A DNA stretch of 64,000 bases from Rufibacter sp. LB8 (lineage in GTDB: Bacteria; Bacteroidota; Bacteroidia; Cytophagales; Hymenobacteraceae), in the NCBI RefSeq assembly GCF_014876185.1, contig NZ_JADALJ010000002.1:62001-126000 (forward strand), in the 5' to 3' direction. Numbering within the stretch: the first letter of the stretch is position 1; each line of letters begins with the position of its first letter. Positions 16,893 through 26,775 of this stretch are shown here, one piece after another. The notes under the pieces are model-generated. The model worked only from the letters and a program-made list of their open reading frames with translations, was not told the DNA's origin and made no database searches. Both the position numbers and the translations under genes were made by a program.

Positions 16893-19298
16893 ATGAGAAA
16901 ACAGTACTTCCTCCTTCTATTAAGCTTTTCAATATTAGCGCTTTCTGGCTACGCGCAAACAACAGGTAGATTAAGTGGCGTTATCAAATCAAGTGACGGC
17001 AAGCCAGCCGCTTATGTGAATGTAGCGCTTCCTGAAGTGAATAAAGGTGCTGTTTCTGCTGAGAACGGTTCATTCTCCATCCAAGGCATACAGCCGGGCA
17101 CCTATACCTTGAGATGCTCCTTTGTAGGACTGCAAAGCCAGGAGTTAGCGGTTACTATAGAAGCAGGGAAGAATACCAAAGTTGACCTGACGCTGACAGA
17201 AGACGCCGCTCGCATCTCTGAGGTAGTGGTGACTGCCGGCAGGACCGTCAACAAAAAGCCCTTGGCCATAGGCAAGATTGCCATCTCGCCGCTGGACATG
17301 CCCCAGAGCATGACCATCGTCAACAGTGAGGTGATTGCCAATCAGCAGGCTTCTAAGCTGAGCGACGTTATTAAAAATGTGAACGGGGTGTCTTTGGGCA
17401 CTTCCCGCGGAAGTACCTCAGAAACCTTCTTTGCCCGCGGGTACAACCTGGGCGCCAACAACATTTTCAAGAATGGAGCACGCTCCAATTCAGCCGTTCT
17501 TCCAGAGGCAAGCACCCTAGAAAGAGTAGAAGTATTAAAAGGTAGTGCCGCCTTGTTGTTTGGCAACGTATCTGGTGGGGCGGTCATCAACATGGTGACC
17601 AAACAGCCTAAATTTGAGTACGGCGGTGAAGTGGCCATGCGTGCAGGTAGCTATGATTTTTACAAGCCCATAGCAGACGTGTACGGACCAATCACGCAGA
17701 ACCTGGCGTTCAGGGTGGTAGGTACTTTTGAGGCCGCAGAAAGCTACCGCAACAGCGTAGAGTCAAAGAAATACTATGTGAACCCCTCCCTGTTGTACAA
17801 GCTAGGGTCTAGAACCACCGTTTTGGTACAAGGTGATTACCTAAGCCATGATTTCACGCCAGACTTTGGGATTGGGTCCTTGGATGGAAAAATCCCGACG
17901 AATATTGACCGTTCCGCTTTCTTCAACACCCCTTGGGCCTACAATGAGGTGCGCCAGAATACAGCATCTGCCAGCGTGGAGCACCAGCTAAATGACATCT
18001 GGAAAGTAAACTTCATTGGGTCTCAGCAACAGTTCAACAGAGACTATTTCTCAACAGAACGCATCCAGGCTGATGCAGACGGTGACTGGGGCCGCAAACT
18101 AACCCGTTCTGATATTTCTGAGAACTACTACACCGGTCAGGTAAACCTGAATGGTGAGTTCAAGACCTTGGGCATTGGCCACACGCTATTGGTGGGCGCT
18201 GACGCGGAGCGTTATCTAAACACTTCACATACTTTCAAAATCTCTTCTCTATGGAAAGGTGATGTGTATGACTCTATCAACCTCTTGAATCCGGCCAAGT
18301 TCCAGGCTAGAACAGATGAGCCATTGGCTAAGGCTACCATCCGCACCGAAACGCCCACCTACCGCTTTGGTACCTACTTCCAAGACTTGATTAGTGTTTC
18401 TGAGAAATTTAAAGTGTTGGCTGGTCTTAGATGGTCTTACCAGAAAGTAGAAGTTGCCAAACTGTATGACCTGGCCAATAATGAGGTAAAAAACAGCCCT
18501 ACTGCCATTACCAAAGTAGATAAGGCGTTCTCACCTCGTGTAGGATTGGTATACCAACCCACTACTACCACCTCGTTGTTTGCCAGCTATTCTAACAACT
18601 TTGTTCCAAATACCGGTAAGGACATATACCAACAAAACCTAAAGCCTTCTATTGTAGATCAGTATGAGGTAGGCGTGAAGAATGACCTGGTAAAAGACAT
18701 GCTGTCTATCAACGTCACATTCTATCGCATCATCAACAATGACCTGGCGCTACAGGCTCAATTCTTAGCAGACGGTTCTGTGAACACAGATGCCACCATC
18801 AAGGAGTTCACTGGTCAGACAACCAGTGACGGGGCAGAGGTAGACTTGTCAGGAACGCTTTCTCCAGGCTTAACTTTCTTGGCCGGCTACAGCTACAACC
18901 ACATGCGCTACACAGACACTCCAGGTTCTAAGGGAAGCTACATTGAAGGAGAGCGCTTGGTGAGTAACCCATCGCACACAGCCAATGCCTCTATCTTCTA
19001 TACACTGCAGACGTCTGCTCTAAAAGGCTTGAAAGTAGGGGCCTCTGGATTCTACACTGGAGAGCGCAATGCTGGCTGGAACAACCAGGTAGGCCAAGTG
19101 CAACAGTTTAACCGCCTTATCCCAGTAGGTGGATTTGCTAGCTTTGATCTGTCATTAGGGTACTCAATCAACAAGTTCTCCATCTTAGGCAAGCTTTCTA
19201 ACATTACCAACGAGTTGAATTACCTGGTGCATGAAAATTACAGCGTAAACCCTATTCCACCCCGCCAGTTCGTGACGACCGCCTCCTTTAGGTTCTAG
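16893..19298 (+). CDS. TonB-dependent siderophore-type receptor
   Basis: An 801-residue outer-membrane receptor. Signal peptide residues 1-21 (ending GYAQ); CarboxypepD_reg-like domain about 25-105 (GRLSGVIKSSDGKPAAYVNV); plug domain about 120-240 with MPQSMTIVNSEVI and RVEVLKGSAALLFGNVSGGA; then a 22-strand-type barrel ending with aromatic Phe (TASFRF). Plug and barrel motifs (FARGYNLG, PEASTLERVEVLKG, YEVGVKNDL) are of the FhuA/FhuE siderophore class, so ferric-siderophore uptake is the likely role; the exact ligand cannot be read. It has its own promoter and a following terminator, so it is a single-gene unit, unlike the efflux genes around it. Confidence 0.92.
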   Translation: MRKQYFLLLLSFSILALSGYAQTTGRLSGVIKSSDGKPAAYVNVALPEVNKGAVSAENGSFSIQGIQPGTYTLRCSFVGLQSQELAVTIEAGKNTKVDLTLTEDAARISEVVVTAGRTVNKKPLAIGKIAISPLDMPQSMTIVNSEVIANQQASKLSDVIKNVNGVSLGTSRGSTSETFFARGYNLGANNIFKNGARSNSAVLPEASTLERVEVLKGSAALLFGNVSGGAVINMVTKQPKFEYGGEVAMRAGSYDFYKPIADVYGPITQNLAFRVVGTFEAAESYRNSVESKKYYVNPSLLYKLGSRTTVLVQGDYLSHDFTPDFGIGSLDGKIPTNIDRSAFFNTPWAYNEVRQNTASASVEHQLNDIWKVNFIGSQQQFNRDYFSTERIQADADGDWGRKLTRSDISENYYTGQVNLNGEFKTLGIGHTLLVGADAERYLNTSHTFKISSLWKGDVYDSINLLNPAKFQARTDEPLAKATIRTETPTYRFGTYFQDLISVSEKFKVLAGLRWSYQKVEVAKLYDLANNEVKNSPTAITKVDKAFSPRVGLVYQPTTTTSLFASYSNNFVPNTGKDIYQQNLKPSIVDQYEVGVKNDLVKDMLSINVTFYRIINNDLALQAQFLADGSVNTDATIKEFTGQTTSDGAEVDLSGTLSPGLTFLAGYSYNHMRYTDTPGSKGSYIEGERLVSNPSHTANASIFYTLQTSALKGLKVGASGFYTGERNAGWNNQVGQVQQFNRLIPVGGFASFDLSLGYSINKFSILGKLSNITNELNYLVHENYSVNPIPPRQFVTTASFRF

Positions 19299-19325
19299 GT
19301 CTTCATTGTCTTCCTTTAAAATCAA

Positions 19326-19365
19326 GAGTCCTTGGCTTTACCAATTCGGGAACGGCCAAGGACTC
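19326..19365 (+). terminator. Terminator after TonB receptor
   Basis: An 11-bp perfect stem, GAGTCCTTGGC (19326-19336) with GCCAAGGACTC (19355-19365), followed by CTAATTTTAATC. It lies 27 bp after the receptor stop codon. Confidence 0.75.
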
Positions 19366-19476
19366 CTAATTTTAATCAGTAGAGTATCTTAGATCTGAGA
19401 GTATCCATTATTTTTGATTTTTCCTTAGTCAACAAGGTTAAATAAAATAGACTCATTCAGTAAACTAATACGGCAC

Positions 19477-19764
19477 TTGCGTAAAGGCCAGAAATTGACC
19501 CAGGCAAGGTTCGCAAAGGAGGTGGGGCTAACAGCCGGCCAGTTGAGCAGGTTGGAGGCTGGTGAGATTCTGACTAGGGAGGTTGACCTTGTCAAGATGG
19601 CCAAGGTGCTTGATACGGAATATGAGGAGCTTAAGAGGCAGTACTTCAGTGATAAATTCTCCCAGGAGTTGTTAATAAGCGGATGCTCCTTGGAAACTCT
19701 TGACTTGGCAAGGGAAAAGCTTCTTCGCCTGCAGAGTACCCGTTCCCATGGGCGAGGGTTGTGA
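19477..19764 (+). CDS. XRE-family HTH transcriptional regulator, start uncertain
   Basis: A 95-residue reading from a TTG codon. The HTH is TQARFAKEVGLTAGQLSRLE, the Cro/C1-type helix-turn-helix with Gln at the first recognition position, followed by a short helical tail (TEYEELKRQYFSDKFSQELL). In-frame sequence upstream reads NKIDSFSKLIRHLRKGQKLT back to a TAG, and this looks like the true N-terminus of such regulators, yet it has no ATG/GTG/TTG. So the gene either starts at TTG 19477 with a clipped first helix or has lost its start codon. Its target is unknown. It is the only DNA-binding regulator close to the metal operons. Confidence 0.65.
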   Translation: MRKGQKLTQARFAKEVGLTAGQLSRLEAGEILTREVDLVKMAKVLDTEYEELKRQYFSDKFSQELLISGCSLETLDLAREKLLRLQSTRSHGRGL

Positions 19765-19972
19765 CGGCTAGCATAGCCCAATGGTGATCAATTGTTTGAC
19801 TGTTAAGGTAGAGGGCCGTCTTCTGAGCTAGCACAAGGTTTTAGGGTGGCATGAAAGAGCTTGAAAAATAAGGGAAGTCAGCAACACGTATTGAACATTA
19901 AATAAGAATGTAGCATATTAGCATATTTCTTTGGTCAATGGTTAATTTAATACTAACTCCGCAACCTAGTTT

Positions 19973-21157
19973 CTACAACCTAAACTTGTATAATCTGGCT
20001 AGAGTTAAATGGTAATCTCTTTCAGTTATCAAGAAATCGTCCACACTGTCATACAAGTAAGTAAGCTCTAGAAAGAAGGTGGCCGTTGAAATCTCCCCCA
20101 GCCGAAGCGCTTTTTCCAATAGCGGCGTATTGTTAGCGGAGGTAAACACCCTCCTATACGCCTCCAGGCTAGCCTGATAGTTTTCATATTGGGAGTACTG
20201 CTGCCTATTGAGGGACCGGTGCTCCAACCGGTGCTCCTGAAGTTGGCTTTCCCTCCAACCGACCACTGCCTGTTGGGCAGCCACCATGTTCCTGTTTTCC
20301 CAGAGCGGGATGCTTACCCCCAGATGCAAGCCTTTGTACGTCTGCCCTAGAATGGACTGGTAGTGGTAACCGGTCTCCAACTTGGGCAGGGTTAATGCCT
20401 TGGTCACCGAGACCTGACGCTCACTGACCTTCTTTTGTTGCTCATACAGTTTCACAATCGGGTCATTTGCCTCTATCAGGCTGTCCAAAACCTCAAAGTT
20501 TGGAGGAACTTGGGCAACTGGGTAAATTGTATCTGCGACCGCAATAGGTTGCCCCCCGGTCAATTCCGTCAGTTTCTGGGCAAGGCGCAACTGCTCTCCG
20601 GCCAGCTGTCGGTCCCTCTGTTGAATTTGGATAAGTTGCAACCTGGCCTTGTTCACATCCAGAATGCTGATGTTTCCCTTGTCCAACTGTTTCTGATAAT
20701 TGTTTGCCAGTTTCTCTACCCGTTGAATCCGCCTGCTCAATTCTTGTCGGGCCCTGTTGTGGTAAATCAAATCCAAGGCAGTGAGTTGGGCCTCCAGGAG
20801 AATCTGTTGCCGCTGAACAGTCAGCTCAGTTTCAGCCTGAAGGGTCTGTTCATTCGCCAGTTTCCTTTTCCTGCCGTACGCCGTGGGGAAGTCAAACGCC
20901 TGCGTCAAGGTTATGTCCGTCTGGTTCCCCGCGTTGGCCGGGCTTCCTTTCAGGTAATCATAGTCAATCACTGGGTTGGTCGGATTCAACCCGGTTCTGA
21001 ATTGCTTTTTCTGTGTCTCCAGGTACTGCTGCTGGGTAGCCAGCGTTTTGTTGTTCTGCTCCACCGCTTTCAACACCTCAGGCATAGTCTGCTGGGCTAT
21101 CACGTTGGTGAAAGCCAGGCACCCCAGCAGACACAATAGATTTATTTTCCTCTTCAT
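19973..21157 (-). CDS. TolC-family outer-membrane efflux protein (CusC/CzcC-like)
   Basis: A 394-residue protein with a signal peptide (NLLCLLGCLAFTNVIAQQ). The mature part is long helices and short strands typical of outer-membrane efflux proteins, e.g. NNKTLATQQQYLETQKKQF, the strand ITLTQAFDFPTAYGRK, and the second-repeat helix QQAVVGWRESQLQEHRLE. It would form the trimeric outer-membrane duct for the RND pump encoded upstream. It is the last gene of a minus-strand operon (26168 to 19973): the DUF3147 gene ends 16 bp before its start. At 394 residues it is slightly shorter than usual for the family but no motif is missing. Confidence 0.9.
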   Translation of the reverse strand: MKRKINLLCLLGCLAFTNVIAQQTMPEVLKAVEQNNKTLATQQQYLETQKKQFRTGLNPTNPVIDYDYLKGSPANAGNQTDITLTQAFDFPTAYGRKRKLANEQTLQAETELTVQRQQILLEAQLTALDLIYHNRARQELSRRIQRVEKLANNYQKQLDKGNISILDVNKARLQLIQIQQRDRQLAGEQLRLAQKLTELTGGQPIAVADTIYPVAQVPPNFEVLDSLIEANDPIVKLYEQQKKVSERQVSVTKALTLPKLETGYHYQSILGQTYKGLHLGVSIPLWENRNMVAAQQAVVGWRESQLQEHRLEHRSLNRQQYSQYENYQASLEAYRRVFTSANNTPLLEKALRLGEISTATFFLELTYLYDSVDDFLITERDYHLTLARLYKFRL

Positions 21158-21173
21158 TCTCTTTCAGCTTCGG

Positions 21174-21524
21174 TTATAATGCTTGAATGCCCAGCTTCCT
21201 CAGAAACAGTACATAGATATAGTAAAAGCCCGCCATCAAAACACAGGACAGTAGCATGGCCAATGGGAACTTCAAGCCCGCCTTCAGTAGCAGAGGCAGG
21301 GCGATAAAGAACAGGAGCGAAGGCAGGACCGCCCAGAATATACCGTAGGAAAGGTCGCTTATCTTGCCGGTGTCCTTGGTGTCCACGTAGAGCCAGACCA
21401 TGGCCAGGATGGACGTGATGGGCAGGGCCGCCAGAACCGCAGCCGCGGTGCTGTATCGCCTCCCCAGCTCAGAGATGCCCGTTATCAGTAGCGCTGTGAT
21501 GATTACCTTAAACAGTATCTGCAT
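21174..21524 (-). CDS. DUF3147 (GlpM-like) small membrane protein
   Basis: A 116-residue protein with four hydrophobic segments: the first ends before GRRYSTAAAVLAALPITSIL, then AMVWLYVDTKDTGKISDL, AVLPSLLFFIALPLLLKAGL and a final helix. The WLYVDTKDT block between helices is typical of DUF3147/GlpM proteins, whose function is unknown. Its start overlaps the 3' end of the RND gene by 17 bp, so it is translationally coupled to that gene and must be co-expressed with the pump. Its position between pump and TolC suggests an accessory role in efflux (inference). Confidence 0.8.
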   Translation of the reverse strand: MQILFKVIITALLITGISELGRRYSTAAAVLAALPITSILAMVWLYVDTKDTGKISDLSYGIFWAVLPSLLFFIALPLLLKAGLKFPLAMLLSCVLMAGFYYIYVLFLRKLGIQAL

Positions 21525-24500
21525 TTCTTTCTTTTTTAGGGTGGGTCATGGCATAGACAATCGGTACGATAAACACATTGAGCAGGGTAGAGGTGAGCAG
21601 TCCGCCCAAAATGACTTTAGCCATTGGGCTCTGTATCTCATTGCCCGGCAGGTCTCCGGCCATAGCCAATGGAATCAGCGCCAGACCCGCCGTCAAAGCC
21701 GTCATAAGGATGGGGCTGAGCCTGTCCCTTGAACCAATGATGATGGTGTCTTCCAAAGAATAGCCTTCCTTCTGCAGGGTCTGGTAGTGCGAGACCAGAA
21801 GGATTCCGTTTCTGGTAGCGATGCCAAAAAGGGTTATAAACCCGATAATGGCAGGGATGCTTAGAATCCCGGACGTCAGGTAAATGCTGAATACGCCGCC
21901 TATCAAGGCCAGGGGCAGGTTCAGTAGGATGATAGAGGAAAGCTTTACCTCCTTGAACTCCCCATAAAGCAACAGGAAAATCACCAGTAGGGAGATAAGC
22001 GACGCATATAGCAGTGTCTGGGAGGCTTCCGCCTCACTCTCAAACTGACCGCTGTACTCAATCCGGTACCCCTCAGGGAGCTTGACAGTTTCGCCTATCT
22101 TCTGTTGGATTTCAGCTACCACGCTTTTCTGGTCCCGCCCAGACACGTTGGCAGATACCACCGTCTTCCGCTGAACATTCTCACGGTTCACAGTGTTGGG
22201 GCCAGTGGCGGAAACCACATCCGCCACCACGTGCAGAGGGACTTTCTCGCCTGAGTGAGTGTCAATCAGGCTGTTTCGCAGGCTTTCTATCCTGCCTCTG
22301 TTCTCATCATTGTAGCGCAACACCAAATCGAATGTGCGGTTTCCCTCATACACCTCTGACACTTTCTCCCCGGCGAAGGCCACGTCCACAAACTCAGTGA
22401 AAGCCCCTATGGGAATGCCGTATCTGGCCAGCATCTCCCTTTTGGCCTTTATCTGAATCTGGGGAATTTCCACCTGTTGCTCAATGCTCAAATCCACTAG
22501 GCCCTCTGTGCCGGCGATGCTTGTCTGAACCTGTTTGGAGAGAGCATACAACTGGTTGAGGTCAGGGCCGAAAATCTTGATGGCGATATTAGCGCGCGTG
22601 CCGGACAGCATATGGTCAATGCGGTGCCCAATGGGCTGCCCGATGGTGATGTTGGCTCCGCCCACCATGGCTATCTTATCCCGCACATCGGTCATGAATT
22701 CTTCCCGGCTTCTTTCATCTAAGGTAAAAGGCGCGTCAATTTCAGAGGCGTTCACGCCCTGCGCATGCTCGTCTAACTCAGCCCGGCCTGTACGGCGCGT
22801 GGTCATCTTAATCTCAGGTACGCGCAAGAGCGCTCTTTCTATATTTGAGCCAATCTGGTTGGATTCCTTTAGGGAGATGCCCGGTAAGCTGACCGCGCTC
22901 ACCACCAATGAACCCTCATTGAACTCAGGCAGGAAGGACCTCCCCAACCCAAAGAACAAAAGCATCGCCACCAGAAAAAGAGCGGCGGTGGCGCCTAGGA
23001 TTAGTTTCTTATAGTGCAGGGCCCGCACCAATGCCTTCTCATAGCCGTGGTTCAGTTTTCTGACCAGCCAACTCTCATGGTGCTGTTGCAAAAGCATGCT
23101 GTCCTTGGTAAGCAGGAAACTGCAAAGCACCGGGGTGACGGTGATGGCCACAATCAAAGAGGCGAAGAGCGACACGATAAATGCGATTCCCAGCGGAGCC
23201 AATAGCCTTCCTTCCATGCCGGAAAGGAAAAACAGTGGAAGAAACGCTACTATAATGATAAAAGTGGCGTTGATGACCGACGACCTTATCTCAACAGAGG
23301 CGTCATAGACAATCCTCAGTTTGTTCTGTCGCTCTGCCTCAGGCTTGTGGGCGTTCTCCTTCAATCGCCTGAACACATTTTCCACGTCTATGATGGCGTC
23401 ATCCACCAAATCGCCAATAGCAATGGCCATTCCGCCCAGACTCATGGTATTGATGGTGAAGCCAAGCCACTTGAGGGTTAGCATGGCTGTCACCAAGGAA
23501 ATAGGAATGGCCACCAGTGAAATAGCCGTAGCCCGCCAGTTCATCAGGAACAGGAACAGAACAATGACCACGAAAATGGAGCCCTCTATCAGTACCTTCT
23601 GGATATTACTGATAGACGCATTGATGAAGTCAGACTGCCGGAAAACCTGGGTGTTCAGGTGAATGTCCTCTGGCAGGCTTTTGTCCAATTCCAGAATGGC
23701 TTGGTCAATCTGTTCCGTTAATTGAAGCGTATTGGTGTTAGGTTGCTTCATGACGGTGAGTATCACCGCCGGGTTTCCTTTCATGGAGGCATCCCCAATT
23801 TTGACGGCGGCCCCAATCTTCATATCAGCCACGTCAGAAATCTTAACCGGCATATCGCCTCTCATCTTTATGACGGAGTTGCCCAGCTCGGCCAAGTCAT
23901 TCGTTCGGCCCATGCCCCTTATGATGTACTCGTTTCCATACTGGTTCATAAACCCTCCGGCGGCATTGGTATTGGCCTGCTGGGTGGCATGCAGTAATTC
24001 GGCAAGGGAGACATCATAGAATTCCATGCGCTGAGGCGAGGCGAGGACTTGGTATTGCTTGTACTCTCCCCCGATGACTACCACCTGGGACACGCCACCG
24101 ATCGCCAGTAGGCGGGGTCTTATGTTCCAATCCGATAGAGACCTCAGGTCCATCAAGCTGGTTTTGTCTGCTGTGACGCTGATGAGCATTATCTCTCCCA
24201 TAATGGAGGAGTTAGGAGCCAAAGTTGGGTTACCAACACCCTGTGGCAGTCTCTCAGCCACACTAATCATCTTCTCGCTGACAATCTGCCGTGCTTTGAA
24301 AATGTCTGTACCCCAGTTGAACTCCACCCAGACAATGGAGATACCGGCAGAGGAAGAGGAGCGCACGCGCCTCACGTCCGTTGCCCCATTCACAGCAGTT
24401 TCGATAGGGAAGGTGACCAGCCGCTCAGTTTCTTCTGGGGCCATGCCGTGTGCCTCCGTCAGAATCACCACCGTGGGCGCGGTCAGGTCAGGAAACACGT

Positions 24501-24609
24501 CCACGTCCATTCTAGCGGCTGTGATGGAGCCAAACAAGAGCAGTAACGTGGTCGCTACCATCACCAACAGGCGGTTATGGAGCGAGAATTGAATGATTTT
24601 ATTTAACAT
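21508..24609 (-). CDS. Heavy-metal RND efflux pump (CusA/CzcA family)
   Basis: A complete 1,033-residue HME-RND pump. The TM4 proton-relay motif reads AIAIGDLVDDAIIDVENVF, with a double Asp; this is a different HME subgroup from the CusA-type gene at 9053 and the CzcA-type gene at 42718. Other family blocks: ARMDVDVFPDLTAPTVVIL in the first porter region, FLPEFNEGSLVVSAVSLPG opening the second half, and GFITLFGIATRNGILLVSHY near the end. Substrate cannot be fixed; divalent ions or copper are both possible. It follows the adaptor gene by 14 bp and overlaps the DUF3147 gene, giving the operon order adaptor-pump-DUF3147-TolC. Confidence 0.92.
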   Translation of the reverse strand: MLNKIIQFSLHNRLLVMVATTLLLLFGSITAARMDVDVFPDLTAPTVVILTEAHGMAPEETERLVTFPIETAVNGATDVRRVRSSSSAGISIVWVEFNWGTDIFKARQIVSEKMISVAERLPQGVGNPTLAPNSSIMGEIMLISVTADKTSLMDLRSLSDWNIRPRLLAIGGVSQVVVIGGEYKQYQVLASPQRMEFYDVSLAELLHATQQANTNAAGGFMNQYGNEYIIRGMGRTNDLAELGNSVIKMRGDMPVKISDVADMKIGAAVKIGDASMKGNPAVILTVMKQPNTNTLQLTEQIDQAILELDKSLPEDIHLNTQVFRQSDFINASISNIQKVLIEGSIFVVIVLFLFLMNWRATAISLVAIPISLVTAMLTLKWLGFTINTMSLGGMAIAIGDLVDDAIIDVENVFRRLKENAHKPEAERQNKLRIVYDASVEIRSSVINATFIIIVAFLPLFFLSGMEGRLLAPLGIAFIVSLFASLIVAITVTPVLCSFLLTKDSMLLQQHHESWLVRKLNHGYEKALVRALHYKKLILGATAALFLVAMLLFFGLGRSFLPEFNEGSLVVSAVSLPGISLKESNQIGSNIERALLRVPEIKMTTRRTGRAELDEHAQGVNASEIDAPFTLDERSREEFMTDVRDKIAMVGGANITIGQPIGHRIDHMLSGTRANIAIKIFGPDLNQLYALSKQVQTSIAGTEGLVDLSIEQQVEIPQIQIKAKREMLARYGIPIGAFTEFVDVAFAGEKVSEVYEGNRTFDLVLRYNDENRGRIESLRNSLIDTHSGEKVPLHVVADVVSATGPNTVNRENVQRKTVVSANVSGRDQKSVVAEIQQKIGETVKLPEGYRIEYSGQFESEAEASQTLLYASLISLLVIFLLLYGEFKEVKLSSIILLNLPLALIGGVFSIYLTSGILSIPAIIGFITLFGIATRNGILLVSHYQTLQKEGYSLEDTIIIGSRDRLSPILMTALTAGLALIPLAMAGDLPGNEIQSPMAKVILGGLLTSTLLNVFIVPIVYAMTHPKKERNADTV

Positions 24610-24623
24610 AGTGCTAGTTCCTG

Positions 24624-26168
24624 TTAATGCTCATGGCCATGCGCCGGCATGGCACCGGACAAGGTAGCCAGTTTGATTTGATAGGCCCCTTTGGTGACAA
24701 CGCGCTCGCCTTCCCGTACGCCCGACAGGACCTGCACCTGGGAAGCGTCACTGGTCCCCAATTTTACTTCCCTTTTCTCGAAAGACTCACCCGCCGTCTG
24801 CACATACACGTAATAGACGCCTTGCTCTTCCAGTAAAGCACTTTCCGGTACTACAATGGCCTCTCCGGCGGATTTCGACTTCAGGTACACCTCTAAGTAA
24901 GCCCCCGGCAGGAGTTGCTTGTTTGGGTCTATCTGGAAAAACACAGGGGTGTAGTAGGAATCAGGGGCGGTGCTTTTAGCATAGGAGACCAGCTTTCCAT
25001 TTAGGTCCTCCAGGCTGAACACCTCCTTGCCGGTTGAGGCCCGGAAGTTGGCCGAGGAGATAGAGCTCAACTGGGAGAAGTACTGCTGCGGGACGTCTGC
25101 CCTGATAACCAGGCCTCTGTTCCGGGAAATGGTGGCAATGGGTTGTCCCGCCTCCACAAACTGCCCTGAGGTGATGGCTACTTCTTTTATAAATCCGCTC
25201 TGAGGGGCACCTATGCGTAAGCCCCCTCCTTTGAAGGCCCCTGCCAGCGCCTGATACTCCCTTCGGGCGGTTTCATACTGGAGTTTGATGGACTCATACT
25301 CCTTTCGGGGAATTATCTGGTCCTTCACCAGTTCAGAGGCTCTGTTGTAGTCCACCTGAGCTTTCTGGTAGTTTGCCCTCAGTTGCGCCAGCTTTACATT
25401 CAGGTTGTCGTCTGCTAGTCCGCCGCCTTTCACGGTGAACAAGGGCTGTCCTTTGGTAACAGTCTTACCGGCCAACAGACCTGAGCCTACAAATTCCACA
25501 ATTCCATCAGCTTTGGCTGTCAGGACAACCTCATCGCCTTGTGCGGGCATAACCTGACCTGAGGTTTTGATGACCTCATAAAAGGGGCCTTTTTTAACCT
25601 CTTGGTTGGCGAACTCTACTTTCCAGGCCTGCTCTTTCAGATAACTGATTTCATTCCCTTTCTCCTCTGGTTTAGGTTGCTGGGCGATGGCGGTTTTCAA
25701 GTCTGGGTAAACCGTCACATTCTCAATCACGAATTGGTCTGTCAAGGCCCCGGCTTTCACATCAAAGATGAGCCTATATCCTTCTCCTGCGGTAGTAGGT
25801 TGCAGTTTGGGGCCAAATATCCCTGGAGAGCGCGGGGTATCTACGGTATGCCTGATTCCTTTATTCCCTTTCACCAGGCTAACAGTCAACTGTCCCTCGG
25901 TGAAGGGCTTGAAGGCTGGGCCCAACTTAGTGAGATGAGCCGCAAATTTGGATGTTTGGCCCACTATCAAGGGGGTGAACTCCACAAACAGTTCTGTCTG
26001 GCCAGTGTAAAGGGTGTAGGACAAGTCTTCCAGCGCCTCTGCATCATCAACGCTGTTGGCCTGTTCCTCTGAGACTTTCCCCTCATTCCCTTTAGGATCA
26101 CTGCAACCGGCTATTGAAAGCGCTAGGCAGGCTGTGAAAATGGAGGTATATAGTTTTGATAAGGTCAT
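24624..26168 (-). CDS. RND periplasmic adaptor (CusB/CzcB-like) lipoprotein
   Basis: A 514-residue adaptor. Lipoprotein signal (FTACLALSIAGC, Cys about residue 22). Residues about 45-165 form a large beta domain not found in all adaptors (LYTGQTELFVEFTPLIVGQT). Then come the barrel-sandwich/lipoyl strands (ADGIVEFVGSGLLAGKTVTK), a helical hairpin (AQLRANYQKAQVDYNRASEL), the second lipoyl strand (GFIKEVAITSGQFVEAGQPI) and the membrane-proximal domain. It ends with His-rich MPAHGHEH, a possible metal ligand. It would bridge the pump and TolC. It starts the core operon; two His-rich secreted proteins are encoded just upstream. Confidence 0.9.
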   Translation of the reverse strand: MTLSKLYTSIFTACLALSIAGCSDPKGNEGKVSEEQANSVDDAEALEDLSYTLYTGQTELFVEFTPLIVGQTSKFAAHLTKLGPAFKPFTEGQLTVSLVKGNKGIRHTVDTPRSPGIFGPKLQPTTAGEGYRLIFDVKAGALTDQFVIENVTVYPDLKTAIAQQPKPEEKGNEISYLKEQAWKVEFANQEVKKGPFYEVIKTSGQVMPAQGDEVVLTAKADGIVEFVGSGLLAGKTVTKGQPLFTVKGGGLADDNLNVKLAQLRANYQKAQVDYNRASELVKDQIIPRKEYESIKLQYETARREYQALAGAFKGGGLRIGAPQSGFIKEVAITSGQFVEAGQPIATISRNRGLVIRADVPQQYFSQLSSISSANFRASTGKEVFSLEDLNGKLVSYAKSTAPDSYYTPVFFQIDPNKQLLPGAYLEVYLKSKSAGEAIVVPESALLEEQGVYYVYVQTAGESFEKREVKLGTSDASQVQVLSGVREGERVVTKGAYQIKLATLSGAMPAHGHEH

Positions 26169-26384
26169 TTAAAAAGAATTTTTAGTTTTCACCTGCAGAC
26201 GCTATGATGTTAGCTTTCATAAAATCAGGTTTCCCGATAGCAGTTCAATAGGGTTAGCCGAGGTCTCAAGAAGTATTTTTGTTTGTGGAAAACAGATTCC
26301 GTAAAGGGTAGAAGGTCTAGTGAAATAGCCTTATCAGGGAAGCAGAGAATGTCTTCTGCCTTCCTAATAAGGCATTAATCTCAA

Positions 26385-26654
26385 CTAGTGACCGTGCTCA
26401 GCCTCACCGTCATGGGAGTGGGTCTTAGATGTTTTCTTTGAGCTGGCAGAATCCGTCGCCACATTGAATTCCTCCTGTTGGGGTGATGGTGCCTCCTTGT
26501 CTTCGGCATGCTCATGGGGAACAGACTCATCATGAGCCTCCTCTGCGTGCTCATGCGGCACGGACTCGTCATGGTCTGTTTCTTTTGTCGAGTTCTGAGA
26601 GCATCCAAAACTTAACAGTGCCAATACGGCCATGGATAGGATTTGCTTTTTCAT
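26385..26654 (-). CDS. His-rich lipoprotein with tandem HDESVPHEHAE repeat
   Basis: An 89-residue lipoprotein: signal MKKQILSMAVLALLSFGC (Cys18), then an acidic, His-rich mature part. HDESVPHEHAE occurs twice in a row (about residues 28-38 and 41-51), and the C-terminus is again His-rich (THSHDGEAEHGH). Nothing else is recognisable. His/Glu clusters of this type bind Zn, Ni, Co or Cu, so it is probably a periplasmic metal buffer for the efflux operon that follows 216 bp downstream on the same strand (inference). The repeat is a recent internal duplication, as its DNA copies are nearly identical. Confidence 0.7.
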   Translation of the reverse strand: MKKQILSMAVLALLSFGCSQNSTKETDHDESVPHEHAEEAHDESVPHEHAEDKEAPSPQQEEFNVATDSASSKKTSKTHSHDGEAEHGH

Positions 26655-26775
26655 ATGAAATTGAAGTTTAAAGATTGGTTTTAGTGAAAAGGGGACAGTG
26701 TCTCAAACCAAAAGGCGTGAAATACCAAAGCCCGGGCCTCGGAAGGACCAGTCATCAACAAGGGAATAAGGGAAT

